A stretch of DNA of 64,000 bases, taken from Variovorax sp. SG517. Its GTDB lineage: Bacteria > Pseudomonadota > Gammaproteobacteria > Burkholderiales > Burkholderiaceae_C. The stretch spans positions 620,001-684,000 of the forward strand of contig NZ_JABMJG010000003.1 in assembly GCF_013376045.1 (NCBI RefSeq). The letters run 5' to 3'. Below, piece by piece: positions 1 through 8,143 of the stretch. The notes under the pieces are model-generated. The model worked only from the letters and a program-made list of their open reading frames with translations, was not told where the DNA came from and searched no databases. A program made the position numbers and the translations under genes. Position 1 is the stretch's first letter. Each line of letters begins with the position of its first letter.

Positions 1-3
1 CGC

Positions 4-432
4 TCAGCTCTGGATGTAGGTGGTCAGCTGCTCGATGGTGGCTTCCTGGTCCGAGATGATGTCGTCCATCAGGTCCTGGATGGAAATCATGCCGACCACC
101 TTGTCGCCGTCGACCACCGGCAGGTGGCGGAACTTGCGCTGGCTCATGAGCGCCATGCAGGCGCGGGTGCGGGTCTGGGGGGTGACGGTCATCACGTCGG
201 GCGTCATGATCTCGCGCACCTTCATTTCCTTCGAGTTCTTGCCCTGCAGCGCCACCTTGCGGGTGTAGTCGCGCTCGGAGAGGAAGCCCACCAGCCTCTC
301 GCCGTCCATCACCATCAGCGCGCCCACCTCGAAGCGCGCCAGGATGGAAAGCGCGTCGAACACGCTGGTGTCGGGGGAGGTGCGCCATGCCGCGGAATCA
401 TGGCGCTTGAGCAGTTCGGAGACGGGTTTCAT
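4..432 (-). CDS. CBS domain pair protein
   Basis: Encodes 142 residues that are almost entirely two CBS domains (about residues 15-60 and 75-128). Such tandem pairs bind adenine nucleotides or other adenosyl ligands and act as small regulatory modules; no catalytic or transport domain is attached here. The reading frame is open 31 codons further upstream, but the ATG at 432 is preferred because GGAG lies nine bases before it and the upstream extension does not resemble the family. Conserved features include the GFLSERDY segment ending the first CBS and the GMISIQDL segment ending the second. It is cytosolic, with no signal peptide or membrane segment. Partner and ligand cannot be inferred from the neighbours, and it appears monocistronic. 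The domain call is firm; the role is unknown. Confidence 0.9.
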   Translation of the reverse strand: MKPVSELLKRHDSAAWRTSPDTSVFDALSILARFEVGALMVMDGERLVGFLSERDYTRKVALQGKNSKEMKVREIMTPDVMTVTPQTRTRACMALMSQRKFRHLPVVDGDKVVGMISIQDLMDDIISDQEATIEQLTTYIQS

Positions 433-577
433 CGTTGGCAACTCCATGAAGGGTTTCGATTCGACCGACGCTCGGGCGCCGCACTCGCTCAAATCATAGG
501 GGCGATGAATGACCGCGCGGCGCAAAAAACTCTAAGGGAATGCGCGTGTGTGCAGGACACGCGCAATGCGCGAGAAC

Positions 578-1204
578 TTAAGGCTGCGCAGTCGCCGTCG
601 CAGGGGTGGCGATGAACACGCGGCTCAGCGCAACGGCGTCGCCCACCACCGTCTTCACCAGGCCCTTCTCGTCGAACTGCACCTGGAACTCCGACCAGCT
701 GTCGCGCCAGTAGCGCCACACGGGTGCGTCGAGGCTGGGGTTCTCGCTGGACACCGGGTAGGCGATGGCCATCAGCACCTGCTCGCGCGTCATGCCGGGC
801 ATCACCTTGCCGGCGAGGATGGCGTCGCGCACCGGCGCGGGGAAGGTCGCCAGCTTCTGCTTCGGGTCTGCCGTCACCACGTAGCGTTGCGCGAAAGTCG
901 GCAGCGGGATGTTGCGGCTGTAGTCGTTCTTGATGCGCTGCGGCTTGCCGGCGAGGTCGAGGCTGAACCAGCGGAAGTCGTAGGCCGTGATGCGCGCCGG
1001 GGTGCCCACGGGGACGATGCTCGTGCCCTGCTCGTCGTAGTTGATGTCGCTGATCGAGTCGCCGTAGGTGCGCATGTTGCAGCACAGGAAGCCGCTGACC
1101 AGCGGGCCGGGCGGCGGGGAGGGCCGCTGGGCGTGGGCGACGGTGATGGACGCGGGCACGACGGTGGCTGCCAGCAGGGCGGCAGCGGCAAGGCGCTTGA
1201 ACAT
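578..1204 (-). CDS. Secreted hypothetical protein, BamE/SmpA-like C-terminal half
   Basis: A 208-residue exported protein with an N-terminal signal peptide (MFKRL, then a hydrophobic run, cleavage likely after AHA near residue 25). The ATG at 1204 is chosen because a GAGGGA ribosome site precedes it and because the signal peptide then starts the protein; an in-frame extension of 33 codons has no such features. The C-terminal half (PGMTREQVLMAIAYP, then WRYWRD, then VQFDEKGLV) resembles the small SmpA/BamE fold found in many periplasmic and outer-membrane lipoproteins: a GMT-x-xQV helix, a tryptophan strand and a final strand with a linker. No lipobox cysteine is present, so it should be periplasmic or loosely outer-membrane associated. 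The function is unknown and the fold assignment is inference from motif order. Confidence 0.75.
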   Translation of the reverse strand: MFKRLAAAALLAATVVPASITVAHAQRPSPPPGPLVSGFLCCNMRTYGDSISDINYDEQGTSIVPVGTPARITAYDFRWFSLDLAGKPQRIKNDYSRNIPLPTFAQRYVVTADPKQKLATFPAPVRDAILAGKVMPGMTREQVLMAIAYPVSSENPSLDAPVWRYWRDSWSEFQVQFDEKGLVKTVVGDAVALSRVFIATPATATAQP

Positions 1205-1444
1205 GGTTGGATTTCCCTCGGGGTTGTTGGAATCGCTGCCGGACCGCTGTCGAGCCGCAGTCTGTGGCCAGCCAAGGGATTCTAGGAGCGAACAATCCGG
1301 CAACGAAGGCAGAATGCCCGCATGCAGCTATCGAAAGCGTAGCAACCAGCTTGCGTTCAGGTTCCCGGTTCACAATGCGCACCGGCCCTGCGCGGCCCCA
1401 TTCCCCACACACAGAGACAGCGCGAAAGAAAGAAGCCCCCACCG

Positions 1445-2407
1445 ATGGCGATCCAGTGGTTCCCCGGTCACATGTATTCGACCCAGAAGGCCATCACCGA
1501 GCGGGTGAAGGACATCGACGTGGTCATCGAGCTGCTCGACGCACGCCTGCCCGGCTCCAGCGCCAACCCAATGCTGGCCGAACTCACGGCCGGCCGGCCC
1601 ACGCTGAAGGTGCTCAACAAGCAGGACCTCGCCGACCCCGAGCGCACCGCGCTCTGGCTGGCGCACTACAACGCGTTGCCGGCCACCCGCGCCATTCCCC
1701 TCGACGCGAGCCAGACCACTCCGGCCCAGCAGATCGTGAAGGCCTGCCACGAGCTCTCGCCCAACCGCGGCGGGCTGGCCAAGCCGATGCGGGTGCTGAT
1801 CTGCGGCATTCCCAACGTGGGCAAGTCGACCCTCATCAACACGCTCACCGGCAGCCGCAAGGCCAAGACCGGCGACGAGGCCGGCATCACCAAGCTCGAA
1901 CAGCGCATCACGCTGGCCGGCGACTTCTATCTTTGGGACACGCCCGGCATGCTGTGGCCGCGCATCATCGTGCCCAAGAGCGGCTACAACCTCGCGGCCA
2001 GCGGCGCTGTCGGGCGCAACGCCTTCGACGAGGAAGAAGTGGCGCTCGAACTGCTCGGCTACCTCAAGTCGAACTACGCCGCCGGCATTGCCGCGCGCTT
2101 CAAGCTGGTGGAGCTCGACGCCGAGACCATGGCCGGCATGAAGGACGAGGCCCTGCTCGACACCATCGGCCGCAAGCGCGGCGCGCTGCTGGGCAAGGGC
2201 CGCGTCAACCTGCAGAAGGCCGCCGAGATCGTGATGCACGAGTTCCGCGCCGGCAACCTGGGGCGAATCACGCTCGAGACGCCCGAGGAGTTCGCCGCGT
2301 GGCTGGCGGACGGCCAGCACGCGGACGCCGAACGCGCCGCGAAGAAGGCTGCGCGCAAGCAGAAGGGCAAGCCGAAGCCCGAGGCGCAGCCTTCGCAGGA
2401 AGGTTGA
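1445..2407 (+). CDS. ylqF: Ribosome biogenesis GTPase YlqF/RbgA-type
   Basis: A 320-residue circularly permuted GTPase. The G4 motif NKQD (residues 58-61) comes before G1 GIPNVGKST (121-129) and G3 DTPG (165-168), the G4-G1-G3 order that defines the YlqF/RbgA/YawG class. In Bacillus, RbgA assists late assembly of the 50S subunit; in proteobacteria the homologue is usually called YlqF and the role is inferred. The C-terminal ~120 residues form the helical ANTAR-like domain of the family, followed by a lysine- and alanine-rich tail typical of RNA or ribosome contact. Length matches the family. The start at 1445 gives the conserved MAIQWFPGHM beginning. It lies head-to-head with the preceding secreted protein and stands alone on its strand. 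Confidence 0.95.
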   Translation: MAIQWFPGHMYSTQKAITERVKDIDVVIELLDARLPGSSANPMLAELTAGRPTLKVLNKQDLADPERTALWLAHYNALPATRAIPLDASQTTPAQQIVKACHELSPNRGGLAKPMRVLICGIPNVGKSTLINTLTGSRKAKTGDEAGITKLEQRITLAGDFYLWDTPGMLWPRIIVPKSGYNLAASGAVGRNAFDEEEVALELLGYLKSNYAAGIAARFKLVELDAETMAGMKDEALLDTIGRKRGALLGKGRVNLQKAAEIVMHEFRAGNLGRITLETPEEFAAWLADGQHADAERAAKKAARKQKGKPKPEAQPSQEG

Positions 2408-2432
2408 GCGCCGAGCTCCCCGGGCGGGCCTC

Positions 2433-3284
2433 TCAGTCCAGCGCGAACAACGCCGCAGCCGCCTCATCGAGCGCCGCGACCCGTCGCGAGCCGGAGCCAG
2501 GCCCGGCTGCCTGCAGCGCGCGCTGATACATCGCCAGCCGCGTGGCCGACACCGGCCTGCATAGCGGCCTTCCGCGCGTCTGCGCAATGCCGCGCCCGGG
2601 CACCACGTAGCGCCCCGGGTTGAGCCGCGCGAAGCGGATGTACGCCTGCAGCGTGGGCAGGATGTCGGCGTGCAGTGCGTTCATGCGCTTTTCCGCGTCC
2701 ATGCCGATCTGCGCGCGGCCCTTCGCGTCCTTGGCGATCTGCAGGCCCAGGATGTCGGCCATGTCGATCTCGAAGTGCGTGAAGTCGCCGTAGGGGCGCT
2801 TGCAGTCGATCATGAAGCTGTTCCAGTTGGCGTGCTGCAGCAGGCGGATGTGTTCGGCCGTCACGTCGAAGGCCGTGCGCTTCTCGAAGGGCGGCTGGAA
2901 GGCGTAGTGCCCGGCCACGAAGCTCGCGTGCAGGAAGAAGGCGGCGGCCACGTCCACGAAGCGGTCGAAGACCGGCGAGCTGCCGCCGTCGAGCACGTCG
3001 CCGAACTGCTCGAGCGTCATGTCGGGCGGCACGATGGCGGGCGCGCCCGATTCGCAGCCGACCCACTCGGCATGGCTGCGGCGGAACCAGTCGATGTCGG
3101 CCTGCGTGATCTCGATGCTGCCCGGCTGGGGCGGCGTCGCCGGGACGGCCGCGGGTGTGTCCCCCGACTGCCCGCAACCCGACGCGGCCAGCAGGGCGGT
3201 TGCGGCGCACGCGGCGGAAAGTACCAGCGCATCACGCCGATGGAACCATCTCACGTTGTTCTCTCCACTGAAAAAGCTGTCCAT
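2433..3284 (-). CDS. Predicted Tat/lipoprotein-like exported hypothetical protein
   Basis: About 283 residues from the ATG at 3284 (an alternative ATG at 3314 adds ten residues). The N-terminus carries twin arginines (WFHRRDALVLS), a hydrophobic stretch and a lipobox LAASGC near residue 37, so it is probably exported and lipid-anchored. A proline/alanine linker follows and then a mostly helical domain containing DIDWFRRSHAEWVGCESG and MTLEQFGDVLDGG. I recognise no enzymatic motif. The ribosome site is weak for either start. It is downstream of, and convergent with, the ylqF gene, with 25 bp between stop codons. The base composition is ordinary for the window. Function unknown; export is well supported, lipidation less so. 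Confidence 0.7.
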   Translation of the reverse strand: MDSFFSGENNVRWFHRRDALVLSAACAATALLAASGCGQSGDTPAAVPATPPQPGSIEITQADIDWFRRSHAEWVGCESGAPAIVPPDMTLEQFGDVLDGGSSPVFDRFVDVAAAFFLHASFVAGHYAFQPPFEKRTAFDVTAEHIRLLQHANWNSFMIDCKRPYGDFTHFEIDMADILGLQIAKDAKGRAQIGMDAEKRMNALHADILPTLQAYIRFARLNPGRYVVPGRGIAQTRGRPLCRPVSATRLAMYQRALQAAGPGSGSRRVAALDEAAAALFALD

Positions 3285-3392
3285 CTCTGTCTTTTCAGCG
3301 CAGGACGATGCCATGCGGGCCTGACAGCTGGCTGAGGAGAGCCGAGGAGATGCATGCCGACAGCCTCTTCGGGATGCCGGCCCGCGCGCCGC

Positions 3393-5042
3393 TCAGCGCA
3401 TCTGCAGGCGCGCGTCCTTCGGATAGCCGATGGTGTAGTCGGCCGTCACGCGCGCGGTCTGGCCGGCAGCGAGGTCGAGCTGCCACATCGCCAGGCCGGG
3501 CTGCTTGTTCCACGCCAGCTCGGCGGGCTGCGGCAAGAACTCCGAGGCCACGCGCACCTTCTCGTCGACCGAGACCGGCGCGGCTTCGAGCACCTGCACC
3601 GCGATCGGCGTGCGGTGGCGGTTCTCGACCACGTAGGCGCGCTGCACCTTGCGCTCGGCGCGCGAGCCGGCGAAGCCGCCGGTGCCCTGGTTGTCGCGCT
3701 CGGGCTCGGCCTGCACGCGCACCAGTTCGTCGCGGCCGAAGGAGAGCGTCAGGCGCGCGTCGGTGGGCGCGGTCCAGCGGCCGCTGCCGACGAAGGCGCC
3801 ATCGCGGTACAGCTGCATCGGGCCGGCGGGCCACACGCCGGCGGGCTGGTCGAGTTCGGCGACGAGGAAGGCGCTGGCGTCGACGCGCGGGCTGGTGCGG
3901 GCTGCCAGCCTGGCCGTGTCTTCGTGCTGGCCCAGCGCCATGGTCACGCGCTGGCCGTTGGAGGGCACGTCGATGGCCTGCGGCACTGAAAACTCGGTGG
4001 CGAAGCTGCTGTCGAACACGCTGACGTCGAACACCGGCTCCGCCACCCGGCGCTCGCGGCTGTCCATGGACTTGCTGGCCATGATGGGGGACGGCGCCAT
4101 GGCTGCCGCCGGTGCCGCGGGGAAGGCCATCTCGGCCGCCGGGCGCGGCGGCGGCTCGATGCCGATGCGCCATGCCGTCGGCAGGCGGCCCGTGGTTTCA
4201 CGGCGCGGCTGGCCGGTGGAAAGCACCAGCTTCACGCCGCGCCAGTCCTCGCCCGTGGCCTGCGCCACCAGCGCCTGGCGTTCGATGCGCACCTTGCGCG
4301 TGGCGGTGTCGAGCAGCGCGCGGTAGGTGGGCGTCCAGCCGGGGCCGGCGACCTGGTAGCTGAGCTTCACATCGGCGTCGGCGCCGGCGGCCAGCGTCAC
4401 CGTGACGGCGGTCACCTGTCCGCCGTTGCCCTGGGTGCGGGTGCGCTCGGCCAGCAGCGGGTTGAGCTGGCGGTCGATCTCGGCCTGCTTGCGCTGGATC
4501 TGGTGCTGCTTGAGCAGCGAGTCCTGCCCGGTGCGGCGCATGGCCTCGGTCGTCGCGACGAGGTTGCGCGCGTCCATCGGTGCGCGGGCGCCTGAATTGG
4601 CATCGCCGCCGCCGGCCAGGCCCTTGAGGTAGCCGGTGACCATGCCCAGCGCGTCGTTCTCGGCCTGCAGGGCGGCCTTCTGGTCTTCGAGCTCGCGGAT
4701 GCGGCCGTCGAGCGGGCTGGTCGAGCAGCGTGCGGAGAGCTCGCGCTGCTCGCTGAGCACGGAGGTCTCGCCGATGCGTACCGAGGCATCGGCCGACACC
4801 TGCAGGCTCTGCACGTCCAGCCCCGCAGGCAGGCAGGCGAAGGTGACCGAGCGCGCGCCGGCCGAGACGCGCGCCACGCGCTCCACGGTGGCGCTGCCGG
4901 GGTAGACCTTGACCTGCGTGATGCGCGAATCGGCCGCCACGGCCTGCTGCGTTGCTGCCTGCCCCTGGGCGCTGAGGCTCAGGACCAGCAGCACAGCGGC
5001 ACCGGCGGTGGCGCGGAGGAGGGCGGAAGTCGATGTTTTCAT
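3393..5042 (-). CDS. MuiA-family (DUF4139/DUF4140) exported protein
   Basis: 549 residues starting at the ATG at 5042, which has AGAGG upstream and begins with a clear signal peptide (MKTSTSALLR, hydrophobic core, cleavage near residue 30). Residues about 35-130 are the DUF4140 N-terminal domain (ITQVKVYPGSATVERVA). A coiled-coil segment (GRIRELEDQKAALQAE) follows, and then the long beta-rich DUF4139 domain containing LSYQVAGPGWTPTYRA and ending in VTADYTIGYP. The family is annotated as mucoidy inhibitor MuiA after an E. coli gene reported to affect capsule production; the molecular role is not known. A longer in-frame extension to 5492 has no family similarity and is rejected. It is divergent from the thioesterase at 5265, with 222 bp between them. 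Confidence 0.88.
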   Translation of the reverse strand: MKTSTSALLRATAGAAVLLVLSLSAQGQAATQQAVAADSRITQVKVYPGSATVERVARVSAGARSVTFACLPAGLDVQSLQVSADASVRIGETSVLSEQRELSARCSTSPLDGRIRELEDQKAALQAENDALGMVTGYLKGLAGGGDANSGARAPMDARNLVATTEAMRRTGQDSLLKQHQIQRKQAEIDRQLNPLLAERTRTQGNGGQVTAVTVTLAAGADADVKLSYQVAGPGWTPTYRALLDTATRKVRIERQALVAQATGEDWRGVKLVLSTGQPRRETTGRLPTAWRIGIEPPPRPAAEMAFPAAPAAAMAPSPIMASKSMDSRERRVAEPVFDVSVFDSSFATEFSVPQAIDVPSNGQRVTMALGQHEDTARLAARTSPRVDASAFLVAELDQPAGVWPAGPMQLYRDGAFVGSGRWTAPTDARLTLSFGRDELVRVQAEPERDNQGTGGFAGSRAERKVQRAYVVENRHRTPIAVQVLEAAPVSVDEKVRVASEFLPQPAELAWNKQPGLAMWQLDLAAGQTARVTADYTIGYPKDARLQMR

Positions 5043-5264
5043 GGGGTGCCTCTGGAGCGGAATTGATGAATGACCCCGGCTCATACGGACGGCCCCGGCG
5101 AACGGGGTTAAGGCATCGCCAAAAAAAGTTCGCCTGCCTCTCGGTGCTGTCGCCAACGCAACCGCCGCGGCGTTTCCGGTCGCGCGCGCGACGGCGGATG
5201 CAGGGCGCGCTTCATAGAGTGGCCGCATCGTCTTTCCCGCAACCCAGGACAAGGACACGCAGCC

Positions 5265-5711
5265 ATGCTCGACACCATCCAGGCCATCAACAGGACCGCC
5301 GCCTTCAACCGATGGGCCGGCTTCGAAGTGACCAGCGCCGCCAACGGCGAAGCCGAACTGCGCATGGACTGGCGCGAGGAGGACATGGGCCAGTACGCCG
5401 GCTTCCTGCACGCCGGGATGATCGGCGCGATGCTCGACACCGTGAGCGGCTACGCGGCCGCCACCGTGGCGGGCCGTGTGCTGGCTTCGCATTTCTCGGT
5501 GAACTGCATCTCGCCCGCCATCGGCCGCGCGTTCGTCGCACGCGGGCGCGTTGTGAAGGCCGGGCGCAAGCAGGTATTCGCGGCCGCAGAGCTCTATACG
5601 CAGGGCGACAGTGCCGATTCGCTCAAGCTCGTGGCGACGGGGAACGCCATCCTGGTTCCTGTGGAAGAGCCTGCCCCCGTGCCGCCGAAGAAGCCGGAGC
5701 CCGCCGCCTGA
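5265..5711 (+). CDS. PaaI-type hotdog-fold thioesterase
   Basis: 148 residues forming one 4HBT/hotdog domain, the size of a PaaI/YiiD-like acyl-CoA thioesterase. The segment QYAGFLHAGMIGAMLDTVSGYAA has the HAG...DTVSGYA pattern of the family's catalytic helix, followed by SHFSVNCISPA, the strand that forms the acyl pocket. It should hydrolyse an acyl- or phenylacyl-CoA in the cytosol; the specific substrate is not readable. AAGGA sits 11 bases before the ATG. The last 89 bases overlap the 3' end of the convergent acyltransferase gene, so the proline-rich tail (VEEPAPVPPKKPEPAA) is specified by DNA that also encodes the other protein's C-terminus. Confidence 0.88.
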   Translation: MLDTIQAINRTAAFNRWAGFEVTSAANGEAELRMDWREEDMGQYAGFLHAGMIGAMLDTVSGYAAATVAGRVLASHFSVNCISPAIGRAFVARGRVVKAGRKQVFAAAELYTQGDSADSLKLVATGNAILVPVEEPAPVPPKKPEPAA

Positions 5712-6870
5712 GCTTGAGTCCGAAGAGTGGCCGCAGCAGGTTGGTGCGGCGGATCAGCCCGTCCGTCAGGAGCCAGCAGCCCAGCAGCGTCAGCGCGATG
5801 AGCAGCGCGGGTTCGACGACCGGTCCGAGCGCGAGCGGCGCCAGCAGCGTCACGCCGACGATGATCAGCGTCTGGTGCAGCACGTACCACGGGTACACCG
5901 ACTCGTTCGCCCAGCGCAGCCAGGGCCAGGGGCGGTTCAGGTGGCGATGGCCGTGGCCGAGGATGGTCGCCACCGCCAGCCAGAGGTAGAGCATGCGCAG
6001 CGTGTCCACCAGCAGCCCCGGCAGCGGGCTCTTCATGCCGGCGCGCAGTGCGATGAAGGCCGCGATCACCGCGACGGCCAGCGCGAGCGACACGCGGCGC
6101 AGCCGCTCCAGCTCCTTCCATATGCCGGTGTCCACGCCCATCCAGTAGCCGTAGAGGAACATCGTGAAGTAGAGGCTGTGCAGGTGGAAGTCGCGCACCA
6201 GGTTGTGCGTGGCCGGGAAGCGCGAGGCCAGCAGCATCGTGAAGACCAGCAGCGGCAGCACCGGCAACAGCAGCAGCTTCCAGCCGCGCAGGCCGTTGAA
6301 GGCGCCGCGCACCCGTTGGCCGGCGGCGGATTTCCACAGCGGCAGCGTCAGCGCGATCAGCGCCGTGTAGGTGAACAGGTAGGGCAGGTACCAGAGGTGG
6401 TTCCAGGTGATGCCGAACTCCGCGCCGTCGAAGGCCTGCTTCGGCCACGGTTGCGCCATCGACAGGTAGCGCAGCAGGAAGGCGCCGAAGCCTGGTGCGA
6501 CCAGCCCGTTGGCCACGCCCTGCGCGTAGGCCTGGTAGGGCACGACCACCGCCATGCCGAAGGCCAGCGGCAGCATCAGCCGCAGGCCTCGGCTGCGCAG
6601 CAGGGCCCAGGTGCCCTGTCCCCGGCTCAGGAAGCCGAGGGACACGCCCGAGATCAGGAAGACCAGGTCCATGCGCCACAGGTTCAGGACGCGCATCGGC
6701 CATTGCAGCCATTCGGCCGCGTGCGGGCTCTTGAGGTGCCAGGGCCAGTCGGCCACGTAGTACATGCCCACGTGGTACAGGATGACGAAGAGGAAGGCCA
6801 GTGCGCGCAGGGCGTCGATGTCGTGGCGGCGGTGGTCGGGTGGGGTTGCGGGATTGGGGTCTGCGGTCAT
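5623..6870 (-). CDS. Acyltransferase-3 family membrane protein
   Basis: 415 residues with about ten hydrophobic segments and the opening signature of acyltransferase-3 proteins: HDIDALRALAFLFVILYHVG (residues 15-34), in which the arginine and the histidine of ILYH are the conserved residues. A second signature, NLWRMDLVFLISGVSLGFL, follows the first loop. These inner-membrane enzymes move acyl groups (often acetyl or succinyl) onto cell-surface glycans or other exported molecules; OpgC, OafA and NodX are examples. The acceptor cannot be deduced here because no glycan locus is adjacent. The 3' end overlaps the thioesterase gene by 89 bp in convergent orientation. Start at 6870. Confidence 0.88.
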   Translation of the reverse strand: MTADPNPATPPDHRRHDIDALRALAFLFVILYHVGMYYVADWPWHLKSPHAAEWLQWPMRVLNLWRMDLVFLISGVSLGFLSRGQGTWALLRSRGLRLMLPLAFGMAVVVPYQAYAQGVANGLVAPGFGAFLLRYLSMAQPWPKQAFDGAEFGITWNHLWYLPYLFTYTALIALTLPLWKSAAGQRVRGAFNGLRGWKLLLLPVLPLLVFTMLLASRFPATHNLVRDFHLHSLYFTMFLYGYWMGVDTGIWKELERLRRVSLALAVAVIAAFIALRAGMKSPLPGLLVDTLRMLYLWLAVATILGHGHRHLNRPWPWLRWANESVYPWYVLHQTLIIVGVTLLAPLALGPVVEPALLIALTLLGCWLLTDGLIRRTNLLRPLFGLKLRRRAPASSAARGQALPQEPGWRSPSPRA

Positions 6871-7034
6871 GGGCGGGTTCTCGAAGCGGGAAGGCCGCCA
6901 TGCTCGGCCGGGCCGCTTCCGCGAGGTGCGGCCAGGGGATGGATCGCCCCCGCTTTGTGACGAGCGGTGGCCGGTTGGGACGAAATCCGGCCCGAACCGG
7001 CCGTCCCCGGGGCCTTTTCGCGAAAATTCCCCGC

Positions 7035-7991
7035 ATGGGAGACCCCCGCAAGAACCTGTACGAACGCTACGCGCGGATCCGCCGTCCGCTGGAGGTGGCC
7101 TTCTGGATCGTGCTGCTGACGCTGCAGGCCGTGTTCAGCACGATGGTGGCAATCGTCGACATGCGCACGCGCGCCGTGCCCCGGCCCAACTGGGAGGTCG
7201 CGACGTGGGAGGTGTCCAGCCACCTGATGCTGCTGCTCCTGGTGCCGGCGCTGGCGATGGTGGAACGCCGGCTGTCGCCGCTGGTGCGCACACACCTGCT
7301 GCGCTTCCTTGCCTGGCATGCGGTGGCGAGCTTGGCGTTCAGCGTGGTCCACGTGGTGGGCATGTTCGGGCTGCGGGCGCTGGTGTACGCCATGGCGGGC
7401 GAACGCTACGACTTCGGGGGCTGGGTGAGCCAGTGGGGGTACGAGTACCTCAAGGACGTGCGGGTGTACGTGAGCATCGTCTTCGGCATCTGGGCGTATC
7501 GGCTGTTCCTGCTGCGGTTGCAGGGGGAGGCGCGAGTGTTGGACGTGCCGGAGGATGGGGCGGTGGCCGCGCCGGCTGTTGCCTCGGGCCCGAACTCGGC
7601 GGAGGCGGGGGGATTTGAACCCCCGGCCGCAGAAGCGCTTCCTGCGCCGCCGCCATCGCGCCCCGAGCGCTTCCTGGTCCGCAAGCTGCGCCGCGAATTC
7701 CTCATCGCCGCCACCAACATCGACTGGCTCCAGGCCGAGGGCAACTACGTCGGCCTGCACGTCAACGGGCACGACTACCTGCTGCGATCCACGCTGACCG
7801 ACTTCCTGACCCAGCTCGACCCCGCGCTCTTCGTGCGCGTGCACCGCAGCCATGCGGTGAACCTGGGGCGCATCAAGGAGATCGAGCCGCTGGACGGCGG
7901 CGACGCCCGGCTGCACATGCATGACGGCACCACCGTGCCCTGCAGCCGGCGATACAGGGACGCGCTGCGGACAGGCGTCGGCGCGGGCTGA
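7035..7991 (+). CDS. Membrane-anchored LytTR-domain transcription regulator
   Basis: 318 residues from ATG 7035. The N-terminal ~160 residues contain four hydrophobic segments (around FWIVLLTLQAVFSTMV, LMLLLLVPALAM, FLAWHAVASLAFSVVHVVG and VYVSIVFGIWAYRLFLL). A proline/alanine-rich linker follows, then a C-terminal LytTR DNA-binding domain (about 220-313) with the hallmark IDWLQAEGNYVGLHV, FVRVHRSHAVNL and VPCSRRYRDAL segments. This is the membrane-bound LytTR layout without a receiver domain, so it probably senses a membrane signal directly. The ORF is open upstream to 6801, but that part overlaps the divergent acyltransferase promoter and is not protein-like. The linker DNA contains a tRNA-Ser-like 3' fragment read on the opposite strand, which gives the peptide AGGFEPP. 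Confidence 0.88.
   Translation: MGDPRKNLYERYARIRRPLEVAFWIVLLTLQAVFSTMVAIVDMRTRAVPRPNWEVATWEVSSHLMLLLLVPALAMVERRLSPLVRTHLLRFLAWHAVASLAFSVVHVVGMFGLRALVYAMAGERYDFGGWVSQWGYEYLKDVRVYVSIVFGIWAYRLFLLRLQGEARVLDVPEDGAVAAPAVASGPNSAEAGGFEPPAAEALPAPPPSRPERFLVRKLRREFLIAATNIDWLQAEGNYVGLHVNGHDYLLRSTLTDFLTQLDPALFVRVHRSHAVNLGRIKEIEPLDGGDARLHMHDGTTVPCSRRYRDALRTGVGAG
7598..7650 (-). other. tRNA-Ser-like 3' fragment inside the LytTR gene linker
   Basis: Read on the minus strand, 7624-7608 forms a perfect tRNA T-arm: GGGGG, loop TTCAAAT, CCCCC. It is followed by CGCCTCC (7607-7601), a plausible acceptor 3' strand, then discriminator G and CC at 7600-7598, where a tRNA would end GCCA and this DNA has GCCG. Upstream, 7650-7627 can form a small hairpin (GCAG...CTGC), as a long variable arm would. 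The C-G-GGGG-TTC...CCCCCC pattern and the G discriminator are those of bacterial tRNA-Ser. No D-arm, anticodon arm or 5' acceptor strand is present, so it is not a functional tRNA. It is translated in frame as part of the regulator's linker. Confidence 0.5.
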
Positions 7992-8054
7992 AGCGGTGCG
8001 TGGCGGGGCTTGATCGGCCCGCTATTGGTTCATGTCGCACCATCGAAGAGCCTA

Positions 8055-8071
8055 TAGGCACCATTTTTGCT
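8055..8071 (+). promoter_or_regulatory. Sigma-54 promoter of amtB
   Basis: GG at 8057-8058 and GC at 8069-8070 with exactly ten bases between, in the context GGCAC-N5-TTGC, matches the -24/-12 consensus of RpoN promoters. It lies 74 bp before the amtB start, which fits nitrogen control by NtrC. A TGGT-N9-ACCA inverted repeat lies just upstream (8025-8045 region), but its polarity is not that of an NtrC site, so the activator site is not identified. Confidence 0.7.
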
Positions 8072-8143
8072 TCATTGGCCGGTCGCGCTGGTTGATTCCG
8101 GTGCGACGCACCAATTCAAACCAAAAACCCGCAACAAGCTCCA

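Noticed and set aside
7598..7650. Functional tRNA-Ser gene
   Set aside because: Only the T-arm and 3' acceptor side are present; no anticodon or D-arm and the CCA end is CCG.
8025..8046. NtrC binding site upstream of amtB
   Set aside because: The TGGT-N9-ACCA repeat has the wrong polarity and spacing for the NtrC consensus.
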